Below are positions 54,319 to 63,813 of a DNA stretch of 64,000 nt, in pieces. A model generated the notes under the pieces. That model saw only the letters and a list, made by a program, of their open reading frames with translations, was not told where the DNA came from and did not search any database. The DNA comes from Planococcaceae bacterium Storch 2/2-2 (GTDB lineage: Bacteria > Bacillota > Bacilli > Bacillales_A > Planococcaceae): positions 992,001 to 1,056,000 of the forward strand of contig WOYE01000009.1 in assembly GCA_009740415.1 (NCBI GenBank), in the 5' to 3' direction. The number at the start of each line of letters is the position of its first letter. The stretch's first letter is position 1. Both the position numbers and the translations under genes were made by a program.

Positions 54319-54675
54319 CTATCCGAACCATTTCGGTAAAAAAATGAAGCAACCGATGACAGCACTCGTCATCGCATAGACGAGTACCGCCCCGGCTGCT
54401 ACATCTTTCGCTCGTTTCGCAAGGAGTGCGTACTCATCGGTTACGAGGTCAACGACACGCTCAACGGCCGCGTTCATTAACTCAAACGCGAACATACCGC
54501 CGATGAGCAAAATGACGAGACACCATTCCGTCACCGTAAGTCCTGTCCACCATCCTGCGCCTACAACGACGAGTGCACTTAATGCATGATACTGCATATG
54601 ACGCTCTGTTTGCAATCCGTGAATGATCCCTTCCCACGCATAACGAAACGCGGCCATTCTCTTTTTTACATTCAT
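54319..54675 (-). CDS. dgkA: Undecaprenol/diacylglycerol kinase DgkA
   Basis: Small integral-membrane kinase; in Gram-positive bacteria the main substrate is undecaprenol, recycling the lipid carrier for cell wall synthesis. 118 residues, with three membrane helices (about residues 30-48, 50-70 and 95-113). Signature FAFELMNAAVERVVDLVTDEYALLAKRAKDVAAGAVL holds the catalytic Glu and metal-binding Glu-Asn. Start ATG 54675 overlaps the ybeY stop as ATGA. Confidence 0.94.
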   Translation of the reverse strand: MNVKKRMAAFRYAWEGIIHGLQTERHMQYHALSALVVVGAGWWTGLTVTEWCLVILLIGGMFAFELMNAAVERVVDLVTDEYALLAKRAKDVAAGAVLVYAMTSAVIGCFIFLPKWFG

Positions 54676-55142
54676 CGGTGCAACGCATGCGCTTCGAGCA
54701 CACGGTTTTGTTTGCCGAACATGATCGTTTCTTCTTCTTTCGTTTCATGATCGTACCCGAGCAAGTGGAGAAACCCGTGAACGGCTAAAAATCCGAGTTC
54801 ACGCGTTTCTGAATGCCCGTACTCGACCGCTTGTCGTTTCATCGTATCGATGGAAATGAGCAAGTCGCCGAGCGCAACCGGAAGCGGGATGTCTCCGATA
54901 ATATCGACTTCCCCTTCTACTTCGTCTTCTAATGCGAACGAAATGACGTCCGTCGGTCGGTCAATGCCTCGGTAGTCTCTATTGTACACTTGAATCATTT
55001 CATCTGTCATGAACGTGACGGAGAGCTCATACGAGCCGTCCAATCCTTCTTCTTTCGCTGCTGTTGCGATGAGCGCTTCGATGAGCGCACACTGTTTTTC
55101 TGTTACGACGTCCGTTTCATCTATAAAGTCGATGGCGATCAC
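54672..55142 (-). CDS. ybeY: Endoribonuclease YbeY
   Basis: Zinc-dependent RNase for rRNA maturation and ribosome quality control. 156 residues. Metal site HGFLHLLGYDHE (the three histidines), RGIDRPTDVISFALED and LGDLLISIDTMKRQAVEYGHSETRELGFL (in part). Start GTG at 55142 with GAGGAG 7 nt upstream; the pgpH stop lies only 5 nt before. Coupled to dgkA through an ATGA overlap. Confidence 0.95.
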   Translation of the reverse strand: MIAIDFIDETDVVTEKQCALIEALIATAAKEEGLDGSYELSVTFMTDEMIQVYNRDYRGIDRPTDVISFALEDEVEGEVDIIGDIPLPVALGDLLISIDTMKRQAVEYGHSETRELGFLAVHGFLHLLGYDHETKEEETIMFGKQNRVLEAHALHR

Positions 55143-55146
55143 GTCA

Positions 55147-57267
55147 TCACTCCTCTTCTACATCTGGGTATTCGATCCGGCTATGGAAAATGCCGTTTAA
55201 CGTCGCACAAATGGCACGTTCGACAATTTTCAATTCACGGACCGATAAATCACATTCGTCAAATTGGCCGTCTGTCAATTTTCCTCGAATGATCGACTGA
55301 ACGAGATGTTCAATCTTTTCAGGCGTCGGCTCTTTCATCGAGCGAACCGCTGCCTCGGTGCTATCGGCGATCGATACGACGGCTGCTTCTTTCGTTTGCG
55401 CTTTCGGTCCCGGGTAACGGAAGTCATCTTCCGTCACATCTTGACCGAGCTCTTTCGCCTTATGGTAAAAGAACTGCAAAAAGCTCGTGCCGTGGTGTTG
55501 TTCCGCAATGTCGACGACTTCTTTCGGAAGTCCGTGTTCTTTCAACATACGCGTCCCGTCTACCGCGTGCGCAATAATAATGTCTTTGCTCTTTTCCGGT
55601 GGCAACGCATCGTGCGGATTCGTACCGCTATGTTGGTTTTCGATGAAATATTCCGGTCGAATCGTCTTGCCGATGTCGTGGTAATAACTGCCGACACGAG
55701 CGACGAGACCGTTCGCTCCGATCGCTTCACACGCCGTTTCCGCTAAATTCGCTACCATGATGCTATGGTGATACGTGCCCGGCGTTTCCGTCAACAGCTT
55801 GCGCAACAACGGTTGGCTCGGGTTCGATAACTCGATCAACTTCACATCCGATAAAATGCCGAATACCGTTTCAAAAAATGGCAACATGCCGATCGTCAAC
55901 GCTCCTGACAATAAGCCTGAAACGACCGCGGCCGTCATGTAAAAGCCGATCTCTTCCCACGAATAATTCGACTGGGTCATCAACAAATAAAAGCTGATGA
56001 ATAACATGTTCGCCAAAGCGACGCCGACACTCGTCAACAAAATGTTCGAGCGACGTCCGTCGTTTCCGAGAACGTACAAACTGACGAGTCCACCGAATAA
56101 AATGTAGACGCCGAGCTCCATTTGTAAAATCGCTGCATACCCTTCTTGCAACATGAGCCCCGCAGTCGCCGCCGTGACGATCGTCGTCATAATGGCGAGC
56201 CGTTCATTCGTCAACACTTTCACGAGCAACGGCGCAAGAGCGGTCGGGAATAAAAAGGCGACTTGTACGTCAAATTCCGCATCGATCATCGCGAGTAAAC
56301 GCATCATGACCGTGAGCAAAATAAGGACGGTATAAACGATGGCAAGTTCCTTTTTCTTCTTCTCTCGTTCACCTTGCGTCGTTTCGAAATGCAAATACAT
56401 AATGAGGCCGACGAGCAATAAATAGAGCGCCAGTCCGAGCAATGGCTTCACCGACTGTTGCCGATCGAGTAGACCTGCTATTTCCAATTGGCGATACGTC
56501 TCACTATCGATCACTTGTCCTTCTCGCACGATCACTTGCCCTTGTAAAATACGGACCGGTTCGACCGCTTCTTTCTCTTTCAAAATACGGTTTTCCGTTA
56601 ACTCGACGTTGACGACTTCCGTCTCAGCGACGAGCGCTGCGACGAGGTCACCGCTCGTCCGCTTCAATCGATTCGGAATGCGTTCATTTTGATCGATGAG
56701 CGAACGGGCCGTCTCCCTCGCCTCATCAAGCTGTTCTTTTCGAATCGGCGCTTCCAATACGTGTTTCAATGTCGCGACGACTTCTTCAGAAACGAGTGCG
56801 AGCGGTTTTTCTTCCAATGCGAGCAACTGCTCGATTTGATGGTCGGTTAAATCGATCGGTCCGATCGTCTCCGCTAAACTGTCGAGTTTCACTCGTACTT
56901 CTTTCGTCAAATCAGCGACCGATAACTCCTTTTTCTCTTTGCCGAGCTGTTGGACCGAACGAATGTGGTCGAAAATCGATTCTGCGACCGCTTGTCGGTT
57001 ACTTGAAACATCTTCGGAATATTGGTACGACGGAGCGACTTCTTGTGCGACGCGCTCCCGTTCTCGTTCTGTTTTAATCGTATCTTCAACTGTTTTCGTT
57101 GCACGGATCGTTTTCGGTGCAATTTGAAATTCGGTGAGCTCATACGTCTCGTGTTGCACGCGTCCTGCTGTCAGCGTAAAAAGCAACACGCTAGCGATGA
57201 GGATAATCCACATGGCGAACGTTCGAAACGTCACACGTTGGATCGCCGATTTCAGCCGTTGAACCAT
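55147..57267 (-). CDS. pgpH: 7TM-HD cyclic di-AMP phosphodiesterase PgpH
   Basis: Membrane receptor and phosphodiesterase that degrades c-di-AMP; controls potassium and osmotic state. 706 residues: N-terminal helix (about residue 20), large extracytoplasmic domain (about residues 45-270), seven membrane helices (about 280-470), and a cytoplasmic HD domain with GTYHHSIMVANLAETACEAIGANGLVARVGSYYHDIGK (key residues HH, HD), AHAVDGTRMLKEHG and EQHHG. Matches YqfF in size. The start at 57267 follows GGAGG by 7 nt. 15 nt after phoH on the same strand. Confidence 0.94.
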   Translation of the reverse strand: MVQRLKSAIQRVTFRTFAMWIILIASVLLFTLTAGRVQHETYELTEFQIAPKTIRATKTVEDTIKTERERERVAQEVAPSYQYSEDVSSNRQAVAESIFDHIRSVQQLGKEKKELSVADLTKEVRVKLDSLAETIGPIDLTDHQIEQLLALEEKPLALVSEEVVATLKHVLEAPIRKEQLDEARETARSLIDQNERIPNRLKRTSGDLVAALVAETEVVNVELTENRILKEKEAVEPVRILQGQVIVREGQVIDSETYRQLEIAGLLDRQQSVKPLLGLALYLLLVGLIMYLHFETTQGEREKKKKELAIVYTVLILLTVMMRLLAMIDAEFDVQVAFLFPTALAPLLVKVLTNERLAIMTTIVTAATAGLMLQEGYAAILQMELGVYILFGGLVSLYVLGNDGRRSNILLTSVGVALANMLFISFYLLMTQSNYSWEEIGFYMTAAVVSGLLSGALTIGMLPFFETVFGILSDVKLIELSNPSQPLLRKLLTETPGTYHHSIMVANLAETACEAIGANGLVARVGSYYHDIGKTIRPEYFIENQHSGTNPHDALPPEKSKDIIIAHAVDGTRMLKEHGLPKEVVDIAEQHHGTSFLQFFYHKAKELGQDVTEDDFRYPGPKAQTKEAAVVSIADSTEAAVRSMKEPTPEKIEHLVQSIIRGKLTDGQFDECDLSVRELKIVERAICATLNGIFHSRIEYPDVEEE

Positions 57268-57282
57268 GATCAAACCTCCTAT

Positions 57283-58251
57283 CTACTCGCCTTCTTGTAA
57301 CGTTTCATACGCATCGATAATTTTCGCGACGATCGGGTGACGGACGACGTCTCCCCGTTTTAAATCGTGGAAACCGATGCCGTCTACGTGGCGCAATAGA
57401 CGTTCCGCTTCTTTCAAGCCAGAAAAGACGCCACGCGGTAAGTCGATTTGCGTCATGTCACCGGTGACGACCATTTTTGAGCCGAATCCGAGACGGGTTA
57501 AAAACATTTTCATTTGAGCCGCTGTCGTATTTTGCGCTTCATCTAAAATGACGAACGCATCTTCCAACGTCCGGCCCCGCATGTAAGCGAGAGGTGCAAT
57601 TTCAATGACACCGCGCTCGATGAGACGTTCCGTTTGATCCGCTCCGAGCATGTCGTGTAACGCATCGTACAACGGGCGCAAATACGGATCGACTTTCTCT
57701 TTCAAATCGCCCGGTAAAAACCCGAGACTTTCTCCCGCTTCTACTGCCGGTCGCGTTAAAATGATTCGCTTCACGTGGCCGTTTTTTAACGCTTGAACAG
57801 CTAAAATGACAGCGAGGTACGTTTTTCCCGTTCCCGCCGGACCGATCCCGAACGTCAAATCGTTCGCACGAATCGTTCGCACGTATTCGCGTTGTCCGAT
57901 CGTTTTCGCACGGATCACTTTTCCTTTCGCCGTACGAGCGATTTCTTCGTCATACAGTTCCGCGAAATATTCAATCGTTCCTTGCTTCGCCATTTCAAGC
58001 GCACTCGCCACATCGCGCGTATCGATCGTAATCCCTTTTCGAATGACGCGAATGAGTTGAGCGATGATCGCTTCTGTTAACGCGACCGCTTCTTCTTCTC
58101 CTTCAATCGTCCATTTTTCACCGCGAATGAAAATACCAACGTCCAACTGTTCTTCTAACAATTCGACGTTTCGATCGTTCATTCCGAGTAACATGTACGC
58201 TTCTTCTTGTTGTTCAATCAATAATTGTTTTTCCACAGTAGTCAATCGCAT
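57283..58251 (-). CDS. phoH: PhoH family ATPase
   Basis: Cytosolic ATPase of the PhoH/PhoL group; linked to RNA metabolism by its conserved neighbour ybeY. 322 residues. Walker A GIGPAGTGKTYLAVILAV (about residues 139-150), Walker B in FVILDEAQNTT, plus RPAVEAGESLGFLPGD and MVVTGDMTQIDLP. Start ATG 58251 with AAGGGG 5 nt upstream. A perfect inverted repeat lies about 83-120 bp upstream. Two sporulation-associated genes (yqfC, yqfD) next to phoH in Bacillus are absent. Confidence 0.95.
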   Translation of the reverse strand: MRLTTVEKQLLIEQQEEAYMLLGMNDRNVELLEEQLDVGIFIRGEKWTIEGEEEAVALTEAIIAQLIRVIRKGITIDTRDVASALEMAKQGTIEYFAELYDEEIARTAKGKVIRAKTIGQREYVRTIRANDLTFGIGPAGTGKTYLAVILAVQALKNGHVKRIILTRPAVEAGESLGFLPGDLKEKVDPYLRPLYDALHDMLGADQTERLIERGVIEIAPLAYMRGRTLEDAFVILDEAQNTTAAQMKMFLTRLGFGSKMVVTGDMTQIDLPRGVFSGLKEAERLLRHVDGIGFHDLKRGDVVRHPIVAKIIDAYETLQEGE

Positions 58252-58333
58252 TCAAACCCCTTCTAGTTGTACGACTTTTCGAGCATTTTTCGTTCGTTTC
58301 TCTCTTTACTTTACCATATTTCGAGCGAAACGA

Positions 58334-58370
58334 CTCGTTTAAACGTCGATTCATACGACGTTTAAACGAG
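58334..58370. repeat. Perfect 15-bp inverted repeat with two GTTTAAAC palindromes
   Basis: Arms 58334-58348 and 58356-58370 are exact inverse copies with a 7-nt loop. Each arm contains the 10-bp palindrome CGTTTAAACG, centres 23 bp apart. It lies upstream of phoH. No U-run follows, so it may be an operator or RNA structure rather than a terminator. Confidence 0.8.
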
Positions 58371-58405
58371 AAAACACGTCCGCCACTCTTCGTGGCGAAC
58401 GTGTT
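58371..58405 (-). terminator. Probable terminator after the Arg/Glu/Pro-rich protein gene
   Basis: Arms 58373-58386 and 58392-58405 pair with one mismatch around a 5-nt loop, overlapping the stop codon of the upstream gene; a short UUUUCUCG tail follows. Confidence 0.7.
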
Positions 58406-58985
58406 AAGACGAGCGGCGCTTCGCTTTCGGCGGGCTCATAATTTCGGCAAAAATGACACCTTTTAATAAATCCGTCTCTTTTTTCGGAAGAAGATCCGAT
58501 TGATCGAGCGACTTTCGCTTCGTCGACCAGACGTCATCGTACGAGGCGATGCCTTCTTCTTTCAATTCATCGAAAAACTGTTCCGTTTCTTGCAATGCAA
58601 CACGTGCACCACGGCGATCGTGACGCTCGTTTCGATCGACACGCTCCGCGCGCTCTGGACGAGGTGGACGTTCCATGACAGGACGTTCCACAATAGGACG
58701 TTCAAGGACCGGTTCCACTCGGTCGTTCGTCGACTCCGTACGCCCTGTCCGTTCATCGAGTCGTTGCTCGCGGCGACGTTTCATCTGCTCGAACAACTCT
58801 CTCGATTTTTTCTCAATGTCTTCGATCGACGGTGGCGTCGGCTCTGCCGGCTGTTCCTTCGGTTGTTGAAACTCTGGTGGAACAGGACGTTTCAACGGCT
58901 TCTCTTCTTCTTGTTCCGAGCCGTTGGTCCGATTTAAAAAGTAGTTAATGCCAGAGATGACCAACAAAATAATGATCGTTTCCAT
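58404..58985 (-). CDS. Membrane-anchored Arg/Glu/Pro-rich protein of unknown function
   Basis: 193 residues. N-terminal membrane helix (METIIILLVISGINYFLN, about residues 2-18), then a long charged linker with Pro-rich (PVPPEFQQPKEQPAEPTPP) and repetitive segments ERPIVERPVMERPPRPERAE and DRNERHDRR, and a short conserved-looking end LLKGVIFAEIMSPPKAKR. I recall the same kind of C-terminal motif in other Bacillales membrane proteins of unknown role. It sits where Bacillus has yqfB-yqfC-yqfD, in the floA-nfeD neighbourhood. Start ATG 58985 with GAGGTG about 7 nt upstream. Confidence 0.7.
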   Translation of the reverse strand: METIIILLVISGINYFLNRTNGSEQEEEKPLKRPVPPEFQQPKEQPAEPTPPSIEDIEKKSRELFEQMKRRREQRLDERTGRTESTNDRVEPVLERPIVERPVMERPPRPERAERVDRNERHDRRGARVALQETEQFFDELKEEGIASYDDVWSTKRKSLDQSDLLPKKETDLLKGVIFAEIMSPPKAKRRSS

Positions 58986-59004
58986 GGACACTCACCTCTT
59001 TCGT

Positions 59005-60006
59005 TTAATCGTCCTCCGTATGTTCGAGTCCGACTTTTCCGATCGAATCGCGCATCATCGTATCCGCTTGGACGTTTTTATAGTTGACGTAATCCATAAT
59101 TCCGATATTGCCATCGCGCAACGCTTGGGCCATTGCGAGCGGTACTTCTGACTCCGCTTCGACCACTTTCGCACGCATCTCTTGCGTTTTCGCTTTCATT
59201 TCTTGCTCGCCTGCGACAGCCATCGCACGGCGCTCTTCCGCTTTCGCTTGCGCGATGTTTTTGTCAGCGATAGCTTGCTCGGTTTGCAATTCGGCACCGA
59301 TGTTTTTACCGATGTCCACATCCGCGATGTCGATCGATAAAATTTCGAACGCTGTACCTGAGTCGAGTCCTTTCGATAAGACCGTTTGTGAAATCATATC
59401 TGGATTTTCAAGTACTTGTTTATGACTTTGTGACGAACCAATCGTCGAAACGATCCCTTCCCCGACACGAGCGACGACCGTATCTTCGCCGGCTCCACCG
59501 ACGAGACGGTCGATGTTCGCACGTACTGTAATACGGGCTTTCGCTTTCACTTCAATTCCGTCCATCGCAACACCGGCAATGAATGGTGTCTCGATGACGC
59601 TCGGGTTAACCGACATTTGAACTGCTTCTAATACGTCACGGCCTGCGAGGTCAATCGCTGCTGCACGTTCGAACGTCAACTCGATGCTCGCACGGTGGGC
59701 TGCAATTAAAGCGTTGACGACACGATCGACGTTACCACCTGCTAAATAGTGACTTTCCAACTGGTTGATTCCGACGTCCAATCCCGCTTTATGTGCTTTG
59801 ATGAGCGGGTTGACGACACGGCTCGGGATGACGCGACGAAGCCTCATTCCGATCAACGTGAAAATGCTAATTCGTACACCGGCTGCTAACGCACTAATCC
59901 AAAGTGTCACCGGTACGAATGTGAAAAAGACAGCGAGTAAAATAATACCTAAAAATACGAGAACTGTCATTGTGACGAGTCCGCCTGTACCGACTGCTTC
60001 CATCAT
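59005..60006 (-). CDS. floA: Flotillin-like protein FloA
   Basis: Scaffold of functional membrane microdomains. 333 residues. An N-terminal hydrophobic hairpin (about residues 10-50) anchors it, the SPFH/PHB-like domain follows ([43 protein letters not shown]), then EA-rich coiled coil ([20 protein letters not shown]). Start ATG 60006 with GGAGG 7 nt upstream; overlaps the nfeD stop (ATGA), the usual nfeD-floA pair (yqeZ-yqfA). Confidence 0.95.
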   Translation of the reverse strand: MMEAVGTGGLVTMTVLVFLGIILLAVFFTFVPVTLWISALAAGVRISIFTLIGMRLRRVIPSRVVNPLIKAHKAGLDVGINQLESHYLAGGNVDRVVNALIAAHRASIELTFERAAAIDLAGRDVLEAVQMSVNPSVIETPFIAGVAMDGIEVKAKARITVRANIDRLVGGAGEDTVVARVGEGIVSTIGSSQSHKQVLENPDMISQTVLSKGLDSGTAFEILSIDIADVDIGKNIGAELQTEQAIADKNIAQAKAEERRAMAVAGEQEMKAKTQEMRAKVVEAESEVPLAMAQALRDGNIGIMDYVNYKNVQADTMMRDSIGKVGLEHTEDD

Positions 60007-61334
60007 GTTGTTTCCTCCTCTTTCGTCGTCGTAACGACAATTTTAACACCTTCTACTTGTACGACTCGCACGCGCTGTCCCTTTTCGACGTAACCGCCGT
60101 CAGAAACGACGTCGAGTCGCTCTCCTTCTACTTCGACGACACCGGCTGGACGAAGCGCCGTTAACGTGATGCCTTCTCGTCCGACGAGCTCATGTCGGCT
60201 TTCATTCGACACGTACCCTTCTTCTGTCGTCGTTGCGTCCATTAAGACGACGCGATTTAACCAATGGAGACGTTTTCCGAAAAACTTCACGAGTATCACT
60301 CCTCCTATCATCGCGATCACGACCGCGATGAACATCGAAATCGTCATGCGCATCGGGTCCGCTCCAGCCATCATAATGCTCGCACCGATCGCGATCGCCC
60401 CTGCAATACCGAGCAATCCACCGGGCACGAACCATTCAGCGAGCAACAAGCCGACACCGAGCAAAAAGACGATGAGCGTCTCATAACCCGCAAGCCCTGC
60501 GAATAAATGGCCAAAAAAGAACAACCCGAGTGCCGATAAGCCCATCAATCCAGGTACTCCGAACCCTGGCGAATACAGTTCAAGTACGAGCCCGAGTCCT
60601 GCGATCGATAATAAAATCGGAACGACGATCGGATGCGTAATGAGGCGCGTCAATTGTTCTGCGAACGTCGGCTCCATCGTTTGAACGTCCGACGGCTTCA
60701 CTTGTAGCGCTTTCAACAAAGCATCGTAATCATCGACAATGCCTTCGCTATACCCGACTTCTTTAGAACTCGCTTCTTTCGCGGTCAACGTTAACAACTT
60801 TCCTTCTTCCGCTCGAAACGCTGGTAAATCGATTGCCGGATTCGCCATCGCTTCTGCGTAAAGCGGATTGCGTCCGTGTTGTTCCGCCGCGTTAATCATC
60901 GCTGCGACCCATGCGCTATGCGCTTTGTCGTCCGCTGCTGTACCGTCTGAAACGATCACTTGAGCCGCTCCGATTTTAGCCGTTGGCGTCATGTAAATTT
61001 GATCGGCATGCAAAGCGATGTACGCACCAGCCGACAACGCATTATCTTCGATGAACACGATCGTCTCTTGTTTCGCATTGCGAATGAGATGACCGATTTC
61101 ATCGGCTGCATCTGTAAATCCACCGGGCGTGTTCATCCGAATAATGACGCGGTCCGCGCCCGCTCGATCCGCTTCTTCATACGAACGACTCAAAAAAGCG
61201 AACAACCCTTTTTCCACTTCTTCGTGGAGTGGAATTTCATAAACGCTTGACCCGCTTGCCGTAAGTGCAGCAGCCGGAAGCGTAAAGGGAATGATTACCA
61301 TGAGCAATAAAAGCCTGATTGTCCACCGTTTCAT
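60003..61334 (-). CDS. yqeZ: NfeD1b membrane serine protease-like protein (YqeZ)
   Basis: Partner of flotillin. 443 residues: signal peptide (about residues 1-25), extracellular ClpP/SppA-like serine protease domain (about residues 30-210, with [31 protein letters not shown] holding the nucleophile Ser, and [11 protein letters not shown]), five or so membrane helices (about 228-360), and a C-terminal OB-fold NfeD domain ([24 protein letters not shown]). Start ATG 61334 with AAGGAG 8 nt upstream. Stop overlaps floA. In Bacillus, yqeY lies between rpsU and yqeZ; here it is missing. Confidence 0.93.
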   Translation of the reverse strand: MKRWTIRLLLLMVIIPFTLPAAALTASGSSVYEIPLHEEVEKGLFAFLSRSYEEADRAGADRVIIRMNTPGGFTDAADEIGHLIRNAKQETIVFIEDNALSAGAYIALHADQIYMTPTAKIGAAQVIVSDGTAADDKAHSAWVAAMINAAEQHGRNPLYAEAMANPAIDLPAFRAEEGKLLTLTAKEASSKEVGYSEGIVDDYDALLKALQVKPSDVQTMEPTFAEQLTRLITHPIVVPILLSIAGLGLVLELYSPGFGVPGLMGLSALGLFFFGHLFAGLAGYETLIVFLLGVGLLLAEWFVPGGLLGIAGAIAIGASIMMAGADPMRMTISMFIAVVIAMIGGVILVKFFGKRLHWLNRVVLMDATTTEEGYVSNESRHELVGREGITLTALRPAGVVEVEGERLDVVSDGGYVEKGQRVRVVQVEGVKIVVTTTKEEETT

Positions 61335-61404
61335 ATCCACCTCTCCTTCCTAGTTGTCATCTTGCCTATTCTACGACCCGTTCGGATAAAGGTTTCATTT
61401 TGTG

Positions 61405-61449
61405 TAAAAAAATAAACCGAAAAATCGATCCCTCGACTTTTCGGCTTAT
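61405..61449 (-). terminator. Intrinsic terminator after rpsU
   Basis: Arms 61413-61428 and 61433-61448 pair with G-U wobbles around a 4-nt loop (CCGAAAA core), followed by seven U on the minus strand. 32 nt after the rpsU stop. Confidence 0.85.
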
Positions 61450-61480
61450 AGCGTCCTGTTCAGATGTTCATATCGAATAA

Positions 61481-61651
61481 TTAGCGACGTTTACGCGCAG
61501 CTTCAGATTTTTTCTTACGGCGTACGCTTGGTTTATCGTAATATTCACGTTTTCTAGCTTCTTTAATCGTACCACTTTTTGATACATTACGTCGGAAGCG
61601 GCGAAGAGCATCTTCAAGTGACTCATTATTACGAACTGTAGTTTTCGTCAT
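61481..61651 (-). CDS. rpsU: 30S ribosomal protein S21
   Basis: Small basic protein of the 30S subunit near the anti-Shine-Dalgarno region. 56 residues: [20 protein letters not shown] followed by the very basic end with [23 protein letters not shown] (key Lys/Arg). Start ATG 61651 with AGGGA about 8 nt upstream; a longer in-frame version begins at a site inside the ribosome binding region. It stands alone with a terminator. Confidence 0.97.
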   Translation of the reverse strand: MTKTTVRNNESLEDALRRFRRNVSKSGTIKEARKREYYDKPSVRRKKKSEAARKRR

Positions 61652-61751
61652 ATCTCTAGTCCCTCCCTCCGAACACACTTCGAAACATGACTAGGCATGT
61701 ACTCAAAAATTATAACCTAATCTATTCGAACGGTCAACATAAAATGTGAAA

Positions 61752-62402
61752 TTATTTCGATTCCGACTGAACGATAGAAATCCCTGCGCTCGCGCCGATT
61801 CGAGTGGCGCCCGCTTCAATCATCGCTCGTGCCTCTTCAATCGTTCGGACGCCACCCGACGCTTTCACGCCGAGCGTTTCACCGACCGTTTCACGCATGA
61901 GTCGAATATCGGCGACGGTCGCGCCACCTGTCGAAAAGCCGGTCGACGTTTTCACATAGTCGGCGCCTTCTTCTTTCGCGAGCTCACACGCTCGTACTTT
62001 TTGTTCATCCGTCAATAAACACGTTTCAATAATTACTTTTACGAGAATACCGTTTGCGGCGCGTACGACGGCACGAATGTGCGCGCGCACCGTCTCTTCA
62101 TCACCTTCTAACAGAGCGCCGATCGGAATGACCATATCGATTTCAGTCGCTCCGTTTTCAATCGCTTCTTTCGTTTCGAACGCTTTCGACGATGCAGTCG
62201 TCGCCCCGAGCGGGAAACCGACGACGGTACAAACGACAGGTGTACGATTTCGTAATCGTGCGGCTGCATGCGCGACCCACATCGGTTGAACGCAGACGGA
62301 TGCGAATCCGTACGTCGCCGCCTCTTCACACAACGTCTCGATGTCACGCGCGGTCGCGGTCGGCGCGAGCAACGTATGATCAATGAATGATGCTACAGTC
62401 AT
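61752..62402 (-). CDS. deoC: Deoxyribose-phosphate aldolase
   Basis: Splits 2-deoxyribose 5-phosphate to acetaldehyde and glyceraldehyde 3-phosphate in deoxynucleoside catabolism. 216 residues, TIM barrel. Start [24 protein letters not shown], catalytic Lys in [18 protein letters not shown] (Schiff base region) and [15 protein letters not shown] (active-site Lys), then [26 protein letters not shown]. Start ATG 62402 with GGAGA 6 nt upstream. In Bacillus, deoC is elsewhere; here it stands between mtaB and rpsU with its own terminator-bounded space. Confidence 0.95.
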   Translation of the reverse strand: MTVASFIDHTLLAPTATARDIETLCEEAATYGFASVCVQPMWVAHAAARLRNRTPVVCTVVGFPLGATTASSKAFETKEAIENGATEIDMVIPIGALLEGDEETVRAHIRAVVRAANGILVKVIIETCLLTDEQKVRACELAKEEGADYVKTSTGFSTGGATVADIRLMRETVGETLGVKASGGVRTIEEARAMIEAGATRIGASAGISIVQSESK

Positions 62403-62418
62403 ACAATCTCTCCTTTTG

Positions 62419-62459
62419 TAAAAAAGCTACCCTTTTCCGAATGGAAAACGAGTAGCTTC
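62419..62459 (-). terminator. Intrinsic terminator after mtaB
   Basis: Arms near 62424-62437 and 62443-62458 form a stem of AAGCTAC...TTTTCC with a 5-nt loop, followed by six U on the minus strand. It lies 6 nt after the mtaB stop. Confidence 0.85.
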
Positions 62460-62464
62460 TCTCA

Positions 62465-63799
62465 TTAAACGAGTTGTTCATCCATCACTTTCACGAATTG
62501 GCCTTCGCTATATGGATACCCCGCTTTTTTAATTTTAACACGTACAATTTTTCCGACCATCGACTCGTCCGCTTCGAAGACTACTTTTAAGTAGTTATCC
62601 GTATAACCTTCGTACAAGCCGCTTGCTGGGTCTTCTTTGTACAATTCTTCCGGAATGACTTCGAGGACGTCCCCTTCGAACTGAGACGCATACTCTTTAG
62701 CGAGCTGGTCGTTCAATTCGAGCAAACGGTGAACGCGCTCGTTTTTCACTTCTTCTGGAATTTGATCCGTCATACGAGCAGCTGGTGTGCCTGTACGCAT
62801 CGAGTACGGGAAGACGTGAAGTTCTGCGAAACGGTACTCTTTAATAAAGTTGTACGTTTCCATAAACTCTTCTTCCGTCTCGCCTGGGAATCCGACGATG
62901 ACATCCGATGTGATCGCGAGGTCCGGTAACGCTTCACGAAGACGGTCGAGACGCTCTGCGAAAAATTCCATCGTATATTTACGACGCATCCGTTTCAATA
63001 CCGTATTCGATCCCGATTGGATCGGCACGTGTAAATGGCGAACGACAATGTTCGAGTCGTTCAACACTTGAATGACGTCATCTGTAATTTGGCTCGCTTC
63101 GATCGAGCTAATTCGAATCCGTTTCAAACCATCTACTTTCGCTTCTAAATCGCGTAGCAAATCGGCGAGTTTGTACTCTTTAAAGTCCGAACCGTACCCA
63201 CCCGTATGAATACCGGTTAAGACGATTTCTTTGTAGCCGGCATCGACGAGTTGTTGCGCCTGATGGATCACTTCTTCTGGATCACGTGAACGCATGAGGC
63301 CACGCGCCCAAGGGATAATACAAAATGTACAGAAGTTGTTGCATCCTTCTTGAATTTTCAATGAGGCACGCGTACGGTCAGAAAATGCTGGAACGTCCAA
63401 CTCTTCATAAACGCGCGCTTTCATAATGTTACCGACCGCATTGATCGGCTCACGCGACTCGCGGAACTGTTCGATCAATTCGATCAAACGGACGCGGTCT
63501 TGCGTACCGACGACGATATCGACACCAGGAATCGCCATAATTTCAGCGGGTGACGTTTGCGCGTAACACCCTGTCACACAAATGACCGCATCCGGGTTGC
63601 GACGAATCGCACGGCGAATCACTTGTCTACTTTTTTTATCACCCGTGTTCGTTACCGTACACGTATTGATGACGTATACGTCGCTCGCACGGTTGAAGTC
63701 GGTTCGTTCATAACCGGCTTCTTTAAACAATTGCCAAATGGCCTCGGTTTCGTAATGGTTCACTTTACATCCTAACGTATGGAATGCGACCGAAGACAT
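62465..63799 (-). CDS. mtaB: tRNA (N6-threonylcarbamoyladenosine-C2) methylthiotransferase
   Basis: Radical SAM enzyme that adds methylthio to t6A37 of tRNA. 444 residues. N-terminal MTTase domain with cysteines in LGCKVNHYETEAI, VINTCTVTN and VTGCYAQTSP; radical SAM motif EGCNNFCTFCIIPWARG (C-x3-C-x2-C); and a C-terminal TRAM domain. Start ATG 63799 with AGGTGG 4 nt upstream; a longer start overlaps the rsmE end. It follows rsmE in the same transcript (15 nt from its stop). Confidence 0.95.
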   Translation of the reverse strand: MSSVAFHTLGCKVNHYETEAIWQLFKEAGYERTDFNRASDVYVINTCTVTNTGDKKSRQVIRRAIRRNPDAVICVTGCYAQTSPAEIMAIPGVDIVVGTQDRVRLIELIEQFRESREPINAVGNIMKARVYEELDVPAFSDRTRASLKIQEGCNNFCTFCIIPWARGLMRSRDPEEVIHQAQQLVDAGYKEIVLTGIHTGGYGSDFKEYKLADLLRDLEAKVDGLKRIRISSIEASQITDDVIQVLNDSNIVVRHLHVPIQSGSNTVLKRMRRKYTMEFFAERLDRLREALPDLAITSDVIVGFPGETEEEFMETYNFIKEYRFAELHVFPYSMRTGTPAARMTDQIPEEVKNERVHRLLELNDQLAKEYASQFEGDVLEVIPEELYKEDPASGLYEGYTDNYLKVVFEADESMVGKIVRVKIKKAGYPYSEGQFVKVMDEQLV

Positions 63800-63813
63800 A
63801 AGACCACCTACTT

